Part shown: in pieces, positions 12,785 through 23,765 of the stretch
Position numbering within the stretch: the stretch's first letter is position 1
Layout: every line of letters begins with the position of its first letter
Source of the DNA: Casuarius casuarius
Lineage: Eukaryota > Chordata > Aves > Casuariiformes > Casuariidae
Assembly: GCA_003342895.1 (NCBI GenBank)
Contig: PTFA01000112.1
Coordinates: forward strand, 2,087,470-2,151,469
Direction of reading: 5' to 3'
DNA: 64,000 nt
Made by a program: the position numbers and the translations under genes
Notes under the pieces: model-generated
Told to the model about the DNA's origin: nothing
The model's database searches: none
The model's input: only the letters and a program-made list of their open reading frames with translations

Positions 12785-15700
12785 CTTCTCCTGCAACAGC
12801 ATATGGCCTAGAACTGCAGCAATATGAGAACCTGGCACTTGGAAATAGCGTGACAGCTAAGTGGCACAAAAATCTCTGCAGCTTCTCACAGATGAAAATG
12901 GAAGCAAGTAGGACAGACATATCTGTTTAGCTTTTGTAAGTATTGGTTTGGGAATTAACGTTAAAATAGACTCAGAGAATAGAGAGAACAGCCCATCTCA
13001 ATGCTAACTAAAGTAATCTTGACTACCAATTACTGTACGCAACAAGTCTAGGGATGGATGTGATCCCTGTGCAGATTGGTCATTCCAAACCCTGAGCTCT
13101 CACTAAGTTTTAAAAAAAAAAAGACAAGGACAATCCCTATTAGGGCATGAAGTAGTTATTTTAAGAGATTCTCTGGAAATAAGCTTGTTTCTGTGCTAAT
13201 TTTTCTTCTGGCAGAACCAATTCATTTTTGGCCTTTACAAGCTGGCCTTTTACATTTGATTTAAAATTGGATTTGGGCCTCTAGGGATATCTGATGTCAG
13301 CCTTCCTAATGTAGTGTCAACACGAAGACACGAGGAGATAAAAAGTCAGTTTCACTTAGAGTTCCCTTTTTCCAGGATCTAATTGGGATTTTCACTCTTT
13401 CGCTTTCGCACGTTGGATCGCTGCATCTTCCTGCCTCGCGTCTTAAGCAGGAGGGCAAGAGCGCGCTGCAGCAGCCTCCGCGGTCCGAGGCAGGGTCGCC
13501 GACGCAGCTGGAACGCAGACGAATGCTTCATGATAGCACCTCATAAAACGATCACATAGCAGACAAATTTTAATCGCTTATTCGAAAAGCAGAAACTCTG
13601 GGGTCAGAGCGATGCAGAGCGGAGGAAGGGTAAATGTAGGCTACAAGGAGAACTAATGAGACTCGCTTTGCTGCAGGAAATGGTCAGACATTAGCATTTC
13701 AATAGCAGAGGTCAAACCTTTTCATCCAATGCAGGATGTAGCTCTCTGCAGACCAAGCTGATACGTCCGTAACATCTGTACTCTGAACTGTACATTTTAA
13801 TCTGAAGTCCAAACTGCAGGTTACTCCCTACAAAGTCTTGTGTGATCCCTCCTGCCTCCCTCCCTGACCATCATGCGGCAGATGCTCATCTGGAACATAT
13901 GAACTAACCCGCTGAAAATGGGACGCAGAGGAAAAGAGCAAGAACACAGAATCTCTCGAGGGTTTCAGGAAAAACAGTCTGTAGGCACATAACTCAGGAC
14001 TCTCATAACATACACAGAGGAAGACTGAATTAAGATTCCTTGGATAACCTTAATTCTGGACTTTTCTGACACATATATGACTTTGCAACAATCAGGATTG
14101 TGTAATTCCTTAGGGCAATGATATATATTATTTAGCAGAGTGCAAGCTGATCATTCTCTCTACCAACACAAGCACTAACAAAGTATCTTCTGCCTCTGCA
14201 GAAGATTTGCCGTGACAAACTTCAAGGTTGTATTTCCTTTGCAGAGGATGACTGAGAAACAAAGTGCTTGCTTCCTCTTCTTTCTAAACGAGACAGCCCG
14301 TGTGTAGAGCTAACTTGGACAGGACGTAGCCCTGGCTGGCAAATAGCACCGCAACAAGTAAATGCAAGGTACACCAGTTAGGATAAATTCAGAAAGTGAC
14401 ACCATATGCAACTTTCATAGAATGAAGATTTCCTAATCCAGGTGGATTCACTTACTTTTTTTCTGGAAGCAGTGACATGCTACTGACACATAAAACACCC
14501 GTGTTTCCCAGCCTACAGTGTTCTTGTGGTCCAGACACCTACAGCCCCAAGCTCTTGCTCCCCCACCGCTGCGGAGCAGCAAACAGAGCTGCGTTTGTGC
14601 AGCGGCTCACTGCTCTCTTGCTCGGCACGTTAGCTCTTGCAAAGGCAGCAGAGAGGGTATTTTGCTCCACATCTCACTATAATCCTACATGGTAACGCAG
14701 GCAGGATTTTGTGCCACAGACAGAACGTAACCTTTCTGCCATGTAGCCTATCTTCCTAAACCGGTGAAGGAAATCCTCACTTTCAGATGTGCTGTGCTGC
14801 TGCTCAGTGTTGCAGAAGACTGTGAAGAAGACTTCCTTGCTGCTGCTTCCTCCTTTGCTTACATCTGTGTGTCATCTAGCGCCTGCTATCCCACTCTGTC
14901 CTCAGCAGTCACTGCCCAATATCACCTTCCCCCCCATCAGCTTAGCATCCTACCCCAGCCAGGTTCATGTTAACTGGTTGATCGGATTCAGCTGGGTCTG
15001 TCTGCATTGTAGCAGGACCAGGCAGTCACTGACTGCAGTTTCTGGATGCTCAGTCTGGATATCCAGATCAATCCCTTGCCAGAAAGAGGAAAGGCAGCAT
15101 CGCGTTTTTCATAGTGTTTTTCTTTAATGACATTTCCTTCCTTCCATTAAGCAGATGTCCAGAGGAGACAAACGAATTGCCTTGTATACCTAGAGGATCT
15201 CTGAAATCCTTGATACAGGCTAAGTGTGGGGGTATAAGAAAAATAATGGGGAGATGAATTGAGGAAGGAGTTTTAAAAAGTGCAAACCCTGAGAGTGTGG
15301 AAAAATAACAGAGAGCTAGAAACCGGAGGCACACCGCAAGAAAATAACTGAGACATAGGGATACTCCAAAATAATGCAGCTGCTAGAGAAAAAAAAAAAA
15401 AAAAAGAGGAACCACATGCAATATAGGGATAGTTGGTGTTTGGCAATGGTCACAGAAATTTTAATACTGATGTGTAAAATTAAACCATGACAGCAAGATA
15501 GGCTTATCTGCAAGCGTCACGTTACTTCCCCTGGGATCGTACCTTCCCACTGGTGCTCCTGCCATATTCTCCTTCCCCCCAAATCTCACTTGACCTGAAT
15601 TCTCATGATTTGACTCCCTAATCCTCTGGTTTCCACTGTACACACACAAAAGATTATTGTACAAAAGCGAATTCCCAGGGTCTGGGGCTTTGCTTTCCAT

Positions 15701-15892
15701 TTAGTTAAAGAATTATCCTACAGTAGTTTAGGTGCTGGGAAACTTGTCCTGTAGATTATTGCCTACAGGGCGAGTGCTGAGGAGGCTGCTAACGAGAGAA
15801 CAGATGTTCCCTGGCTTATGAGCCTTGTGAATGCAAATATCTTCAGCACAGCGCTTGTCAATAAGCCTCTGCCTAAGAGTCGCAAACCTCAC
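12785..15892. other. Intergenic, no gene recognised
   Basis: Mixed composition. A 9-bp perfect hairpin (14185-14206) is noted but too short to interpret. A GC-richer patch lies at about 13400-13520. Open frames of up to 112 codons carry no recognisable protein. Confidence 0.55.
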
Positions 15893-15960
15893 GGACCAAA
15901 TTCATCCCCAGTGTAAATGCATGGGCTTAGGCAGAATTACACTGAGGAAGAAGCTGGTCC
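15893..15960. mobile_element. Palindromic MITE-like element
   Basis: The 68-bp segment has long imperfect inverted arms. The left arm starts ggaccaaattcatccccag and runs on to gtgtaa. The right arm, reverse complemented, starts ggaccagcttcttcctcag and also runs on to gtgtaa. They agree at 20 of 24 positions. The arm motif (ATTC...CAGTGTAA) resembles a palindromic repeat family common in turtle, crocodile and bird genomes. No clear target duplication is visible. It has no coding content. Confidence 0.55.
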
Positions 15961-16249
15961 TTGATCTGCAGCACAGAGACAGTTTAAAGCCTTGTACAGA
16001 AATTGAGATTACATGTCATGAAAAAATAATGCTTTTAGACTAAAACTTGCCTCTTTCCATGACAAAACGCAGCTCTTAGAGCTGTTACGACACAGCAGGC
16101 CTAAAGTAAATAGATTTCACTGAGACTTTGGTATTAGAGGTGAAAATCCTGTAATAACTGAGCCCCTTTAAACTTTTGCCTGCCTCAGGAGCAGGCTGCT
16201 TGGTTTCAAAGGCCTCAGTTTCGTGCAGTGGATTTTGTCTTCCCAGGCA

Positions 16250-17420
16250 GCAGGAAGGCGAGGGGCCGTGGGGGAGACGTGCTGCCGCTCTCCCGGCCGG
16301 GCTAACGGTGAGCTGCCCGAGGGGCCCCGGCGCTCGCTGCCGGAGTCCCAGGGGCCTCGCCGGCGGTGTGGGCTGGCGTGAGGCTGAGGAGCTGGACGTG
16401 GTCGTTGTGCTCTGAAGGTCCCTCCTAGAGCAGGAGAAGGGAAAGCCAGGGAGCAGGTTCTCCCTTTCATCAAGGAGGGCACGAAACGGCGACGATGGGG
16501 CCAGGAGCCCTCTGTCAGGAGGGCAGGGACAGCCTGAAAAACAGACAGCCTCCACCACGTGCAGCGTTTAACCTGAAGACTGGCCAGCAGGCTGGGACGG
16601 GGCAGGCCTGGGCCAGCTGCTGAACCCTTCCATGACTTGGCGCAAACCACTTCACTTGTTTCACCCCGTCCTGTCCCGACGGGATTGCCAGCTCTGCACG
16701 GACGAGGCTGTTACCGAGCGCAGGCACCTCCTGAGCACGGCGAGGCCTGGCCTCACCTGAGCCTTCGGTAACACACAGCAGCAACTCAACGGTATAGTCT
16801 TCCGCGGTAGCAAGTCCCATGAAAAAACGTTTAGTGTTTGTAAAACTGCTCGGCATGAAAAGACGCCACAGACAATGCTACAATTATTCTTTCGGAGGTA
16901 GATGTTCACCGCGTAACGTGATGGCCTCCGGCGTTAGCAGCTGCCCGTGCCGCAGCAGCCCCGCCGCGCACCTTCCCCTCGCCCTCGCCCCGCCGCCAGC
17001 CCGTCCCGCCTGAGGGACAGGACAGTTTCCAGCATAAACCTCTGCGGTGCTGTATAAACGTGAGGTGCTTCCGTCCCCGCGAACCTTACTTGCACCTTTT
17101 TTAGGACGGGACGAGTAGCTACAGCAGTGTAAGCTGAAGCAGGGCTATTTGCCGGGCTCGGTGCCCCTTGGCACCTGCGGGGCGAAGCAACGCCTGCGGC
17201 AGGGCCCCGCCGCAGCCGCGGTCCCGGGCCGTCGGGGTCGGGGGGACCGGGGGGGGCGTCGGGGCCGGCGCCGCGGCGCTAGGTGGCGATGTGGGGCCGC
17301 AGCAGCCCGGCGAGGCGGCCCGGGGGGGCGGCACGGCTGCGCGTGTGCCCCGGCCCCCGCCCCCCCCCCCCCCCCCCCCCCGCCAGTGCCGCCGCACGGG
17401 CCTCTCCTCCACCACTCTCC
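16250..17420. other. CpG-rich, GC-rich block (possible orphan CpG island)
   Basis: Two CpG-dense parts, about 16250-16420 and 16900-17420, are separated by moderately GC-rich sequence. The second part contains long G- and C-runs on the plus strand. No gene starting here could be recognised on either strand. Open frames (for example 17119-17892 minus, 257 codons) are Gly/Arg/Pro-rich because of composition. It may be an unannotated non-coding promoter or simply GC-rich intergenic DNA. Confidence 0.5.
17360..17381. repeat. Homopolymer run of 22 C
   Basis: Twenty-two uninterrupted C, preceded by further C-rich sequence. It has i-motif/G-quadruplex potential (G-run on the minus strand) and is likely to be length-variable or miscalled. 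Confidence 0.95.
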
Positions 17421-17461
17421 CGGTGGTGCGCTGGTCCCCCGCGTCCCTGCCTGCCGCCCCA

Positions 17462-17801
17462 TCGCTGCACATCCCTGGGCACCCCCCCATCATCCCCGCA
17501 CACCCCTCTGCACCCCTGCGTATCCCAGCGTCCCTCTGTCCCCCTCCACACCCGTGCACACCCCCTCCGCATCCCTGCGCACCCCCAACCACCCCCCCAC
17601 ATCCCTGTGCCCCTCTCCATCCCTGCGCACCCCTCTGCACCCCCGCAAATCCCTGCGCCCCTCTACACATCCCTGCACCCCGTCCCCATCCCTCTGCATC
17701 GCTGAGCATCCCTGCACACCCCCTCCCCATCCCTGCACGCCCCCTCCCCATCTCTTCACGTCCCTGCGCCCCCTCTGCACCCCTGCGCACCCTCTCCCTG
17801 T
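17462..17801. repeat. C-rich minisatellite
   Basis: About 340 bp of degenerate tandem units built on a catccctgcgcacccc-like theme of roughly 13-20 bases. Units such as catccctgc, acaccc and cccctctgcaccc recur throughout. The tract is almost free of G-runs on the plus strand. It creates spurious long Pro/His-rich open frames in three plus-strand phases. It directly follows the 22-C run and the CpG-rich block. Confidence 0.85.
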
Positions 17802-18689
17802 AAAACCCCTGTAAAAGCTCAGGCTGTCTCATAGACGAAATATGAGAAGAAATGCTCCCCAGTGGCTTCCAGCACCCTGCGCCTCCAAACATCCTCCCTT
17901 CCCAACCCGGGGTTTACTCATCTCTGGAAGCGAAAGCCGCAGCAGAGAGCAGGGCTGGTTGGCGCCGAGCCGCCACGCGTGTTCCCGCGGACGGGGAGCA
18001 GCTTGTGGCCGCTGGGAGCTGTGGCACCCCAAGACATGACGCGGGCCCTGAAACCCCGTCTGCAAGACAGTGAAATGTGAAATCCAGTGACTTTCTTTGG
18101 AAAACATCACACTATCAATCAGACCCTTTGTTGGTGTTGCCTTTGCATGGAGTTTTGTCTGTCGGTCATGGGCAGGCTTTTAAGAGGAAATTTCTAGATG
18201 AAGGATAAAGCACAGCCTTTCGGTACACCTGAACTCTGCGATGCAGAAATGACCTGCCACGAGGTCTCTAGTTCCTAAACCTGCCACGCGATGCAACATT
18301 GAGTATTTATGGGCTTAGCTCCTATCTTGTAGCTTAGCTAAGGGGCATGCATTATACGAACTGTTCCCTCCAAATTCATCATAATTCTGTAACATTTAGA
18401 GTTGCCTCCACTTTGCATCTCTCTCTCTGCTGGTCACGCTGCTAGAATTAATATTTCATGAGCCAGAGACTGCAGCAGCGCTACGCAGGACCGAACTCGG
18501 GCTAACTGTGGGCTATCAGTGCATGCAAACACGGTCTCCCCCGAGCTGTGCTGCCTGTTGCATTGGAGACACTGTTAACGCTGTTGTCATCCCTCGTCTG
18601 CGTTAACATGATCGCCTTCAAGATTTCGCTCTCCATTAGAACATCTGTGTTTCGGATTAGTTTTCCCTAGATAGATTTACTTAGAGGTT
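17802..18689. other. Intergenic, no gene recognised
   Basis: GC-rich until about 18060, then mixed. I see no repeat, RNA gene or coding exon. Confidence 0.5.
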
Positions 18690-18910
18690 TTCCACATTGA
18701 ATCTCAATTTTTTTTTGTTGCTTTCTAGTCTATCTAGGTCCTTTTTTTGGTATTATTCCTCTGTGTGCATTCAAAAATCTCCCCATTTAGTGGAGTCAGC
18801 AAATTTCTCTGGTATCCCAATTTACTCTTTGTATCAGACTATGAATGAATTATACATTCTTGGATGTCTCTCTAACATAGTGCATTCAGTTTTGGCAGTC
18901 CTTTGTTTAT
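18690..18910 (-). mobile_element. CR1 LINE fossil (reverse-transcriptase fragment)
   Basis: Read on the minus strand, the segment encodes KFADSTKWG, resembling the CR1 reverse-transcriptase motif KFADDTKLG. After eroded sequence it continues with KKDLDRLES, resembling QRDLDRLE. The spacing between the two motifs is as in CR1 elements. Stops and substitutions interrupt it, including a changed second Asp of the catalytic ADD, so it is a dead remnant. CR1 is the dominant LINE of birds and other reptiles, which supports the organism call. The limits are approximate. Confidence 0.8.
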
Positions 18911-21249
18911 AGTTTGTGCTTTTTCATCTGTATGATTACGCCCATATCCAAAAGGATTTAAATTAACATTTCCATCAGACACATATGAAAAAGCTATAAA
19001 AAACAAAATAACTACCCCAGTTGTTCTGCTTATTGGGCATAGTTAGATTAACTACTGAGTGTTATAGGACTTTCTTCTCAGTGTTTGTTTCATTATTTTA
19101 CTAAATATAAGCTTATGGTAACTTCGAAGACCACTGCTGATTCCTGTCTGAAGACTGTTTGGATATTTATTTTCACCCCATTTTCTGCCTGTGTTATACC
19201 AGTTTTCCATTGCTTAGTTGTAACTGGAGGAAAATACGTCTAGTCCTTTAGTTCATGTACATAACACTGTAAATAAGCCTTTTAAAAGAGTAAAAAATCT
19301 GGAATAGCAACGCTTGTGCCTTACAACAGATACAAGGTGGCAAATGAATTTTTAAAGACCTCGGGTGTCGGTGCTGTGGTTTATCTGCACACAGCGGTCA
19401 GGGCGGAGACATGCCTCGACTGCATCCCCCAACACACTCCCCTCCGTCAGCATTTCTGCATTTCATCCAGACATGCTTTTTTTGCCGCTAGCTTTCGAAG
19501 GCCAAGCACAGCACCGCCTGCCTCGAGGGAACGGCGGGCTGGAGGCTGCCAGCAGTCGGGGGCACCACAGCCCAGGGCTCTCCTGCTTTGAGGAGCACGG
19601 GTAGCTTTGCACTGAACGACGCGCGGATGGCCAAGCTGCCCAGGGCACCTGCCAGTGTCCTGCCCTCCTCATTGTAAGAGGGTTTTGCCTCCCTCACCAG
19701 CCTGTTGACTGACTAAGCACCCGCAGCAATCACAGCAAACATTATCCAGTTTGCTGTGCTTCTCCCCAAACTCAAGCACTCCATGGCTTGGCCACCAGTG
19801 TGACATGAGTCGCGTTTTCCCCCCCACTCATTCTGCAAAGAAAAAACAACATTTAAATGTTCCCAAGATTTCTTTCTCTCTTATTATTTTAAACTAAGCA
19901 TGGGATCGAGCCTGGCTCAGTTCTGGTTGTGCTTTTCAGATGCTGTGGGTAGGACAGTACCGCTCCAGGGTCACACTAGCGCTTTCGCTGACTTCGGCAG
20001 ACTTCAGATGTGCCCTTTGCAAAGGGAGAGGATGGAAACATGTACCTAAAGACCTTGTTTAGCCGGTTATTTATTAATGCTGGAGACCACTGTGCTTTGG
20101 CACAGCCCCTGTCTGGATCACCCTCGCCCCTGTCTCTTTACCCAGGACAGTAACATAGCATGGGCACAGCAGACATGTACAATTTAGTGTCACCATTTGC
20201 AATAGCAATTAGCAAATGCCAGCGCATTCCCAAACTCACCTGAAGCCTCCCACGATGCTGGGGGGCAGCACACACACCTCAAAGCCCCTCCACACTCCAG
20301 GCCACACAACCCAGTGGGATGGGAGCTCCAGATGGACAGACTGGGCCAGAACAGGACAGACAGCCTCTGCTCACCCCTCCCCAGGGCAGCCCTCCTCCCC
20401 CCACCTGGGCAGCCTTCATCCCATTAGCACCAAGTGCCCTCAGCTCCCTCCGACCCTCAGCTGCCTCCCGCCCCGGCGCTCCCACGGCCCACCCCAGCCG
20501 AGGCAGCCTTTGCTCCAAGATCTGGGTGACTGTTAGCAAAATAAACAGGAGATGAAAGACAAGGCAGGCTCCTTGGTGCATAATTACCTTAAATGAAGGT
20601 CTGTTTGCTAATACTATTGTTTTGATGTGCTAAATAGCTCGGTCTTAATGCCCCAGCAGATACTGAGACTCATGTAATTCCCAAGGATGTCACGCCGGGC
20701 TCGCAGGGGCTGTGGGGAGGCAGGAGCATCCCGGAGCAGCCGTGTGCTACGGGGGCTCCGCAGGGCAGGGCCTGCCCTGTTTCTGCCCACGAGCACAGAG
20801 ACTTTGCGTGCGTGTTTTTGGGTTCCTCTCTTTCATTCCACCATCTGGAGGCATCTCCTGACCCAACCACACCTGCAGCTGGGTCACTCGGCCAGTCCTG
20901 CGTGCCAAGGGGCGGCGTGCAGACGGGGAGCCCCGTGCATGCGCTCGCAGACCTGAGCTAATGGAGAGCGACAGCGGGGATCGGGGGTTAAGCCTAAGAA
21001 GTCTCCTGGGCTGTTGCTAAGCCCCTAGAGGTGCCATTAGCTCATGATAACCACACCTTTGAAATTGTTTTATTGCTTTAATAATGTGGCGGTGAAGGAA
21101 AACGGGGAACACGCCGCATTTATTATTTATGCTGGTAAAAGATGAAAGTTAGCAATTAGAAGCTTTAAACCACAGGTTCAGCAGAACGACATGACTTACA
21201 TGTATTCATTTTTAGTGCATCCACCCGAGCACGGGAATGCCCTTACTGC
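18911..21249. other. Intergenic, no gene recognised
   Basis: AT-rich to about 19350, then moderately GC-rich (about 19380-19700 and 20200-20960). An AT-rich island at about 21030-21220 (gataaccacacctttg onward) stands out from its flanks and may be a regulatory element. I recognise no coding exon. Confidence 0.5.
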
Positions 21250-21519
21250 CCAGGTTCGTTAACCCTGCACGACAGACGGGCATCGGCGCTGCAGGGATGG
21301 TATCTGAGCTCCTCTTGTGGCACGCTCAGTCTCTGCCGTGCCCGGGAGCGTGAAGCCTCTGCGCTACCCAGCCGTGCTCCGCGCGGCTGATCCGCGCTCC
21401 CTGCTTCCCCACGAATCCATAAAATTGTCACCTATTTGCTTATAAAAAGCCCGGAAGGAGGGAGCAGAGCCTCGGTCCCCGAAGCAGCGGCAGCGTCCCT
21501 CGCGCCCTGTCGGCTCGAG

Positions 21520-21582
21520 GCACCGCAGAGGATGCGCGTGGCACCGCAGGGGATGCGCGTGGCACCGCAGGGGATGCGCATG
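21520..21582. repeat. 21-bp tandem repeat, 3 copies
   Basis: Three consecutive 21-bp units (21520-21540, 21541-21561, 21562-21582) on the pattern gcaccgcagRggatgcgcRtg, differing at single positions, then a degenerate fourth start (gcactgcg). The length keeps frame, so open frames across it show a seven-residue repeat, but no gene is evident. Confidence 0.9.
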
Positions 21583-22398
21583 GCACTGCGTGCGTTGGGC
21601 CGCCTGCAGCTGGGTGGCATGGCTTGCCGAAATGGGAGGTGACCAGGCAGTCGGCACGCTGGATAAGGCCTTTCGAGGTGGCCGGGCCTGCAGAAAAGGA
21701 CTTCAACACCACAGCGCACCTGAAGGAGAGGAAAGTTAGCTCCGTTGTAAAAGCAGCTTGCCAGCTCAGCGTGTGCCCGTGCTTCGAGCTGTGACGGTGG
21801 CGATTTTGCTAATCTGCCTCGCCGCCCGCTCACTCGCTCCCCGTGATGCTGCGGCGAGGCTGCACGCTTGTTTGAGCACCCCGCCTCGAGAGCGGGGCGG
21901 CACAGGGCTGCCCGGTGCTTTATCTGCGCTCGGCAGAAACCGGAGGGGAGACAGAACAAGCAAGAGCGTTTTTATTAAGAATAGAGATTAATCCACCCGG
22001 ATTTAATTGGAACTGCACAAGCAGGCAAGAAATGCCAAGAGCAGAGTTCACGCACAGGTTGCGCGGGCGTCCTGTGCACTGTGCTCTGAACGCCTGCAGC
22101 GAGAGCATCCCCGCCTCGCGCTTCGGTGCTTGCAGCGAGCTGCCAGGCTGGTTGCTAGTGTCACACGGCCTTATTGCTTCCCCCTCCCGCCCTCAGCCTC
22201 GTTGCACCGCCCCGCGGTAGCCAGCGTGCTCCTAACCAGCCCGGGCACCCCGTATCAGTGTGCCGGTGACCGGGATCCGCTCCGTTCCTCTGGGAGGCCG
22301 GTTCAATGGCTCGACGTGGCACGATTAATTACCATCAGTCACTGGCATTTGTGTTATAGAAACCACACATATACAATATGAAAAAAATAAAAGAATCT

Positions 22399-22425
22399 CT
22401 CTATACACACACACATATATATATA
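22399..22425. repeat. (AC)n(AT)n microsatellite
   Basis: A short AC-repeat tract passes directly into an AT-repeat tract in an AT-rich interruption of the CpG-rich block. Limits are approximate. Confidence 0.75.
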
Positions 22426-22970
22426 AGAAACCACATATGCAACCTTGCATCTCGCCCGGGTGAGGCCTTGGGACTGCACATCCCCACGCAAAGATGCTCC
22501 AAGTGTCTCTGGACGGCTGCTGGAGCAGTCAGTGCTGGAAGCACGGGCCTCTGCCACTTAAATAAGGTAACCAGTTTTTAGCCCATTCATTGCCTTCTCA
22601 TGTGAATGTCACCCTTCGCCAAAGCACCCCCGTGCTTGGCGCAGGTTGTTTCTGCCCGTTTGGGGCGCGGGGACGGGCCGAGCCTGGGAAGGGCACTCAC
22701 CCTGCAGCACATGCGACCCTGCAGGCCGTCCCGGTCCGCGTCCCCGCGCGGCTGCCTCGCTCGCGACTCGCATCCCGGAGCGGCTCTGCCCGTGCCCTCC
22801 GCTCACCCAAACCCGCCCACGGCTCCTCGCGCACACGCACGCCGGGGGAGGCGAGGAGGCGCAGCCGAGACCAGAGCGCTGCAGCCGCGTCGGGGTTTAT
22901 CGGCGCAGGAGCCCTGCTCTGCGCGGCAGAGCAGCCTCGAGGCCTTTTAAACCCTGACATCAACATGCGG

Positions 22971-23020
22971 TGATAAGATAACGCTGGTTATCCTGTACTG
23001 GTTATGCTAGATAAGATAAA
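22971..23020. promoter_or_regulatory. Cluster of GATA-factor motifs
   Basis: Within 50 bp: tandem GATAAGATAA (22972-22981), TTATC (22988-22992, a GATAA on the minus strand) and tandem GATAAGATAAA (23010-23020). It lies exactly where composition changes from CpG-rich to AT-rich. The density suggests a GATA-bound enhancer. This is motif evidence only and no target gene is known. Confidence 0.45.
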
Positions 23021-23669
23021 GCCTTTCATGCTTTAAAACAGGACTCAAAGTTTCTGCTATTTTTTTTCTCCTTTTGATTTAGAAAACTACAGAAACATTT
23101 TATTTCTAAGGGGAGTGGTATCTATAAGAACAGATAAAAAATAGTACATACCATAAGTAATGCGTTCTAACCTTACCCTATGAGCGTTAAGCATTTTCAT
23201 CCATAGACTAAAGAGAAATCTTCTAAGTAGGAGGTAGATTTCAAACTCCTACAAAATTGTTGGATTAATTAGAAGCTAATATTATTCCAAGTAATTGGTG
23301 CTGCCTACATTTATCTTGTTGTAAGCGTGTCCACACACTGATATTTCAGTGGCGGTGGATGCTAATTTTAAGGTAGTTACTTTTACAACAAATTGTTTCA
23401 TGTTAATTAAAAATATTTGTTGAGACAGCAGTGTGGGCCACTTCCATTTTGCATTTAGAGCTGGGACCGCATCTCTCTCCACAAGCTGGTATATCCATAA
23501 ATCTACGGCACTTTCTCTTCAAGTAGGGAATGCATCTTCTGAGGATTTAGAGACACGTCCATTCATTAGTGAGTTAAAATTAATAACTAGGTCCTTTATG
23601 AAATTTAGTACTTTAGTCTTGTTTGTCCCAGATGATTTTAACAATGGAATAACAGACTCTTCAAATTTT

Positions 23670-23765
23670 CCTGTATAATTAAAATTAATTGAAATGATGT
23701 GCATTAGTTGTAATTAAGCTATGCAACTAAGAGTGGTTGTATCTAATTGCTATGATTATATAGGC
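23670..23765. promoter_or_regulatory. Homeodomain-type motif cluster in AT-rich island
   Basis: About 95 bp packed with TAATTA/TAATTG-type cores: tataattaaaattaattg, then attagttgtaattaag, ctatgcaac and tctaattgc. It includes an ATGCAA half-octamer. Such density is typical of developmental conserved non-coding elements. Conservation itself cannot be seen from one sequence. Confidence 0.35.

Larger units (their letters stand above)
21250..22970. other. CpG-rich block
   Basis: Extended GC- and CpG-rich stretch, densest at about 21280-21600, 21770-22330 and 22620-22950, with a short AT-rich interruption at 22380-22440. Many overlapping open frames on both strands, none recognisable. No start-site or splice pattern could be assigned. 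It could hold the promoter of an unannotated non-coding RNA. Confidence 0.45.

Noticed and set aside
14185..14206. Perfect hairpin atcttctgc/gcagaagat with 4-nt loop
   Set aside because: A nine-base stem without extension is too short for a microRNA precursor and is expected by chance in a window of this size.
17119..17892. 257-codon minus-strand frame and overlapping plus-strand Pro/His-rich frames
   Set aside because: They are generated by the C-rich minisatellite and CpG-rich block. The same repeat gives open frames in several phases, and there is no domain.
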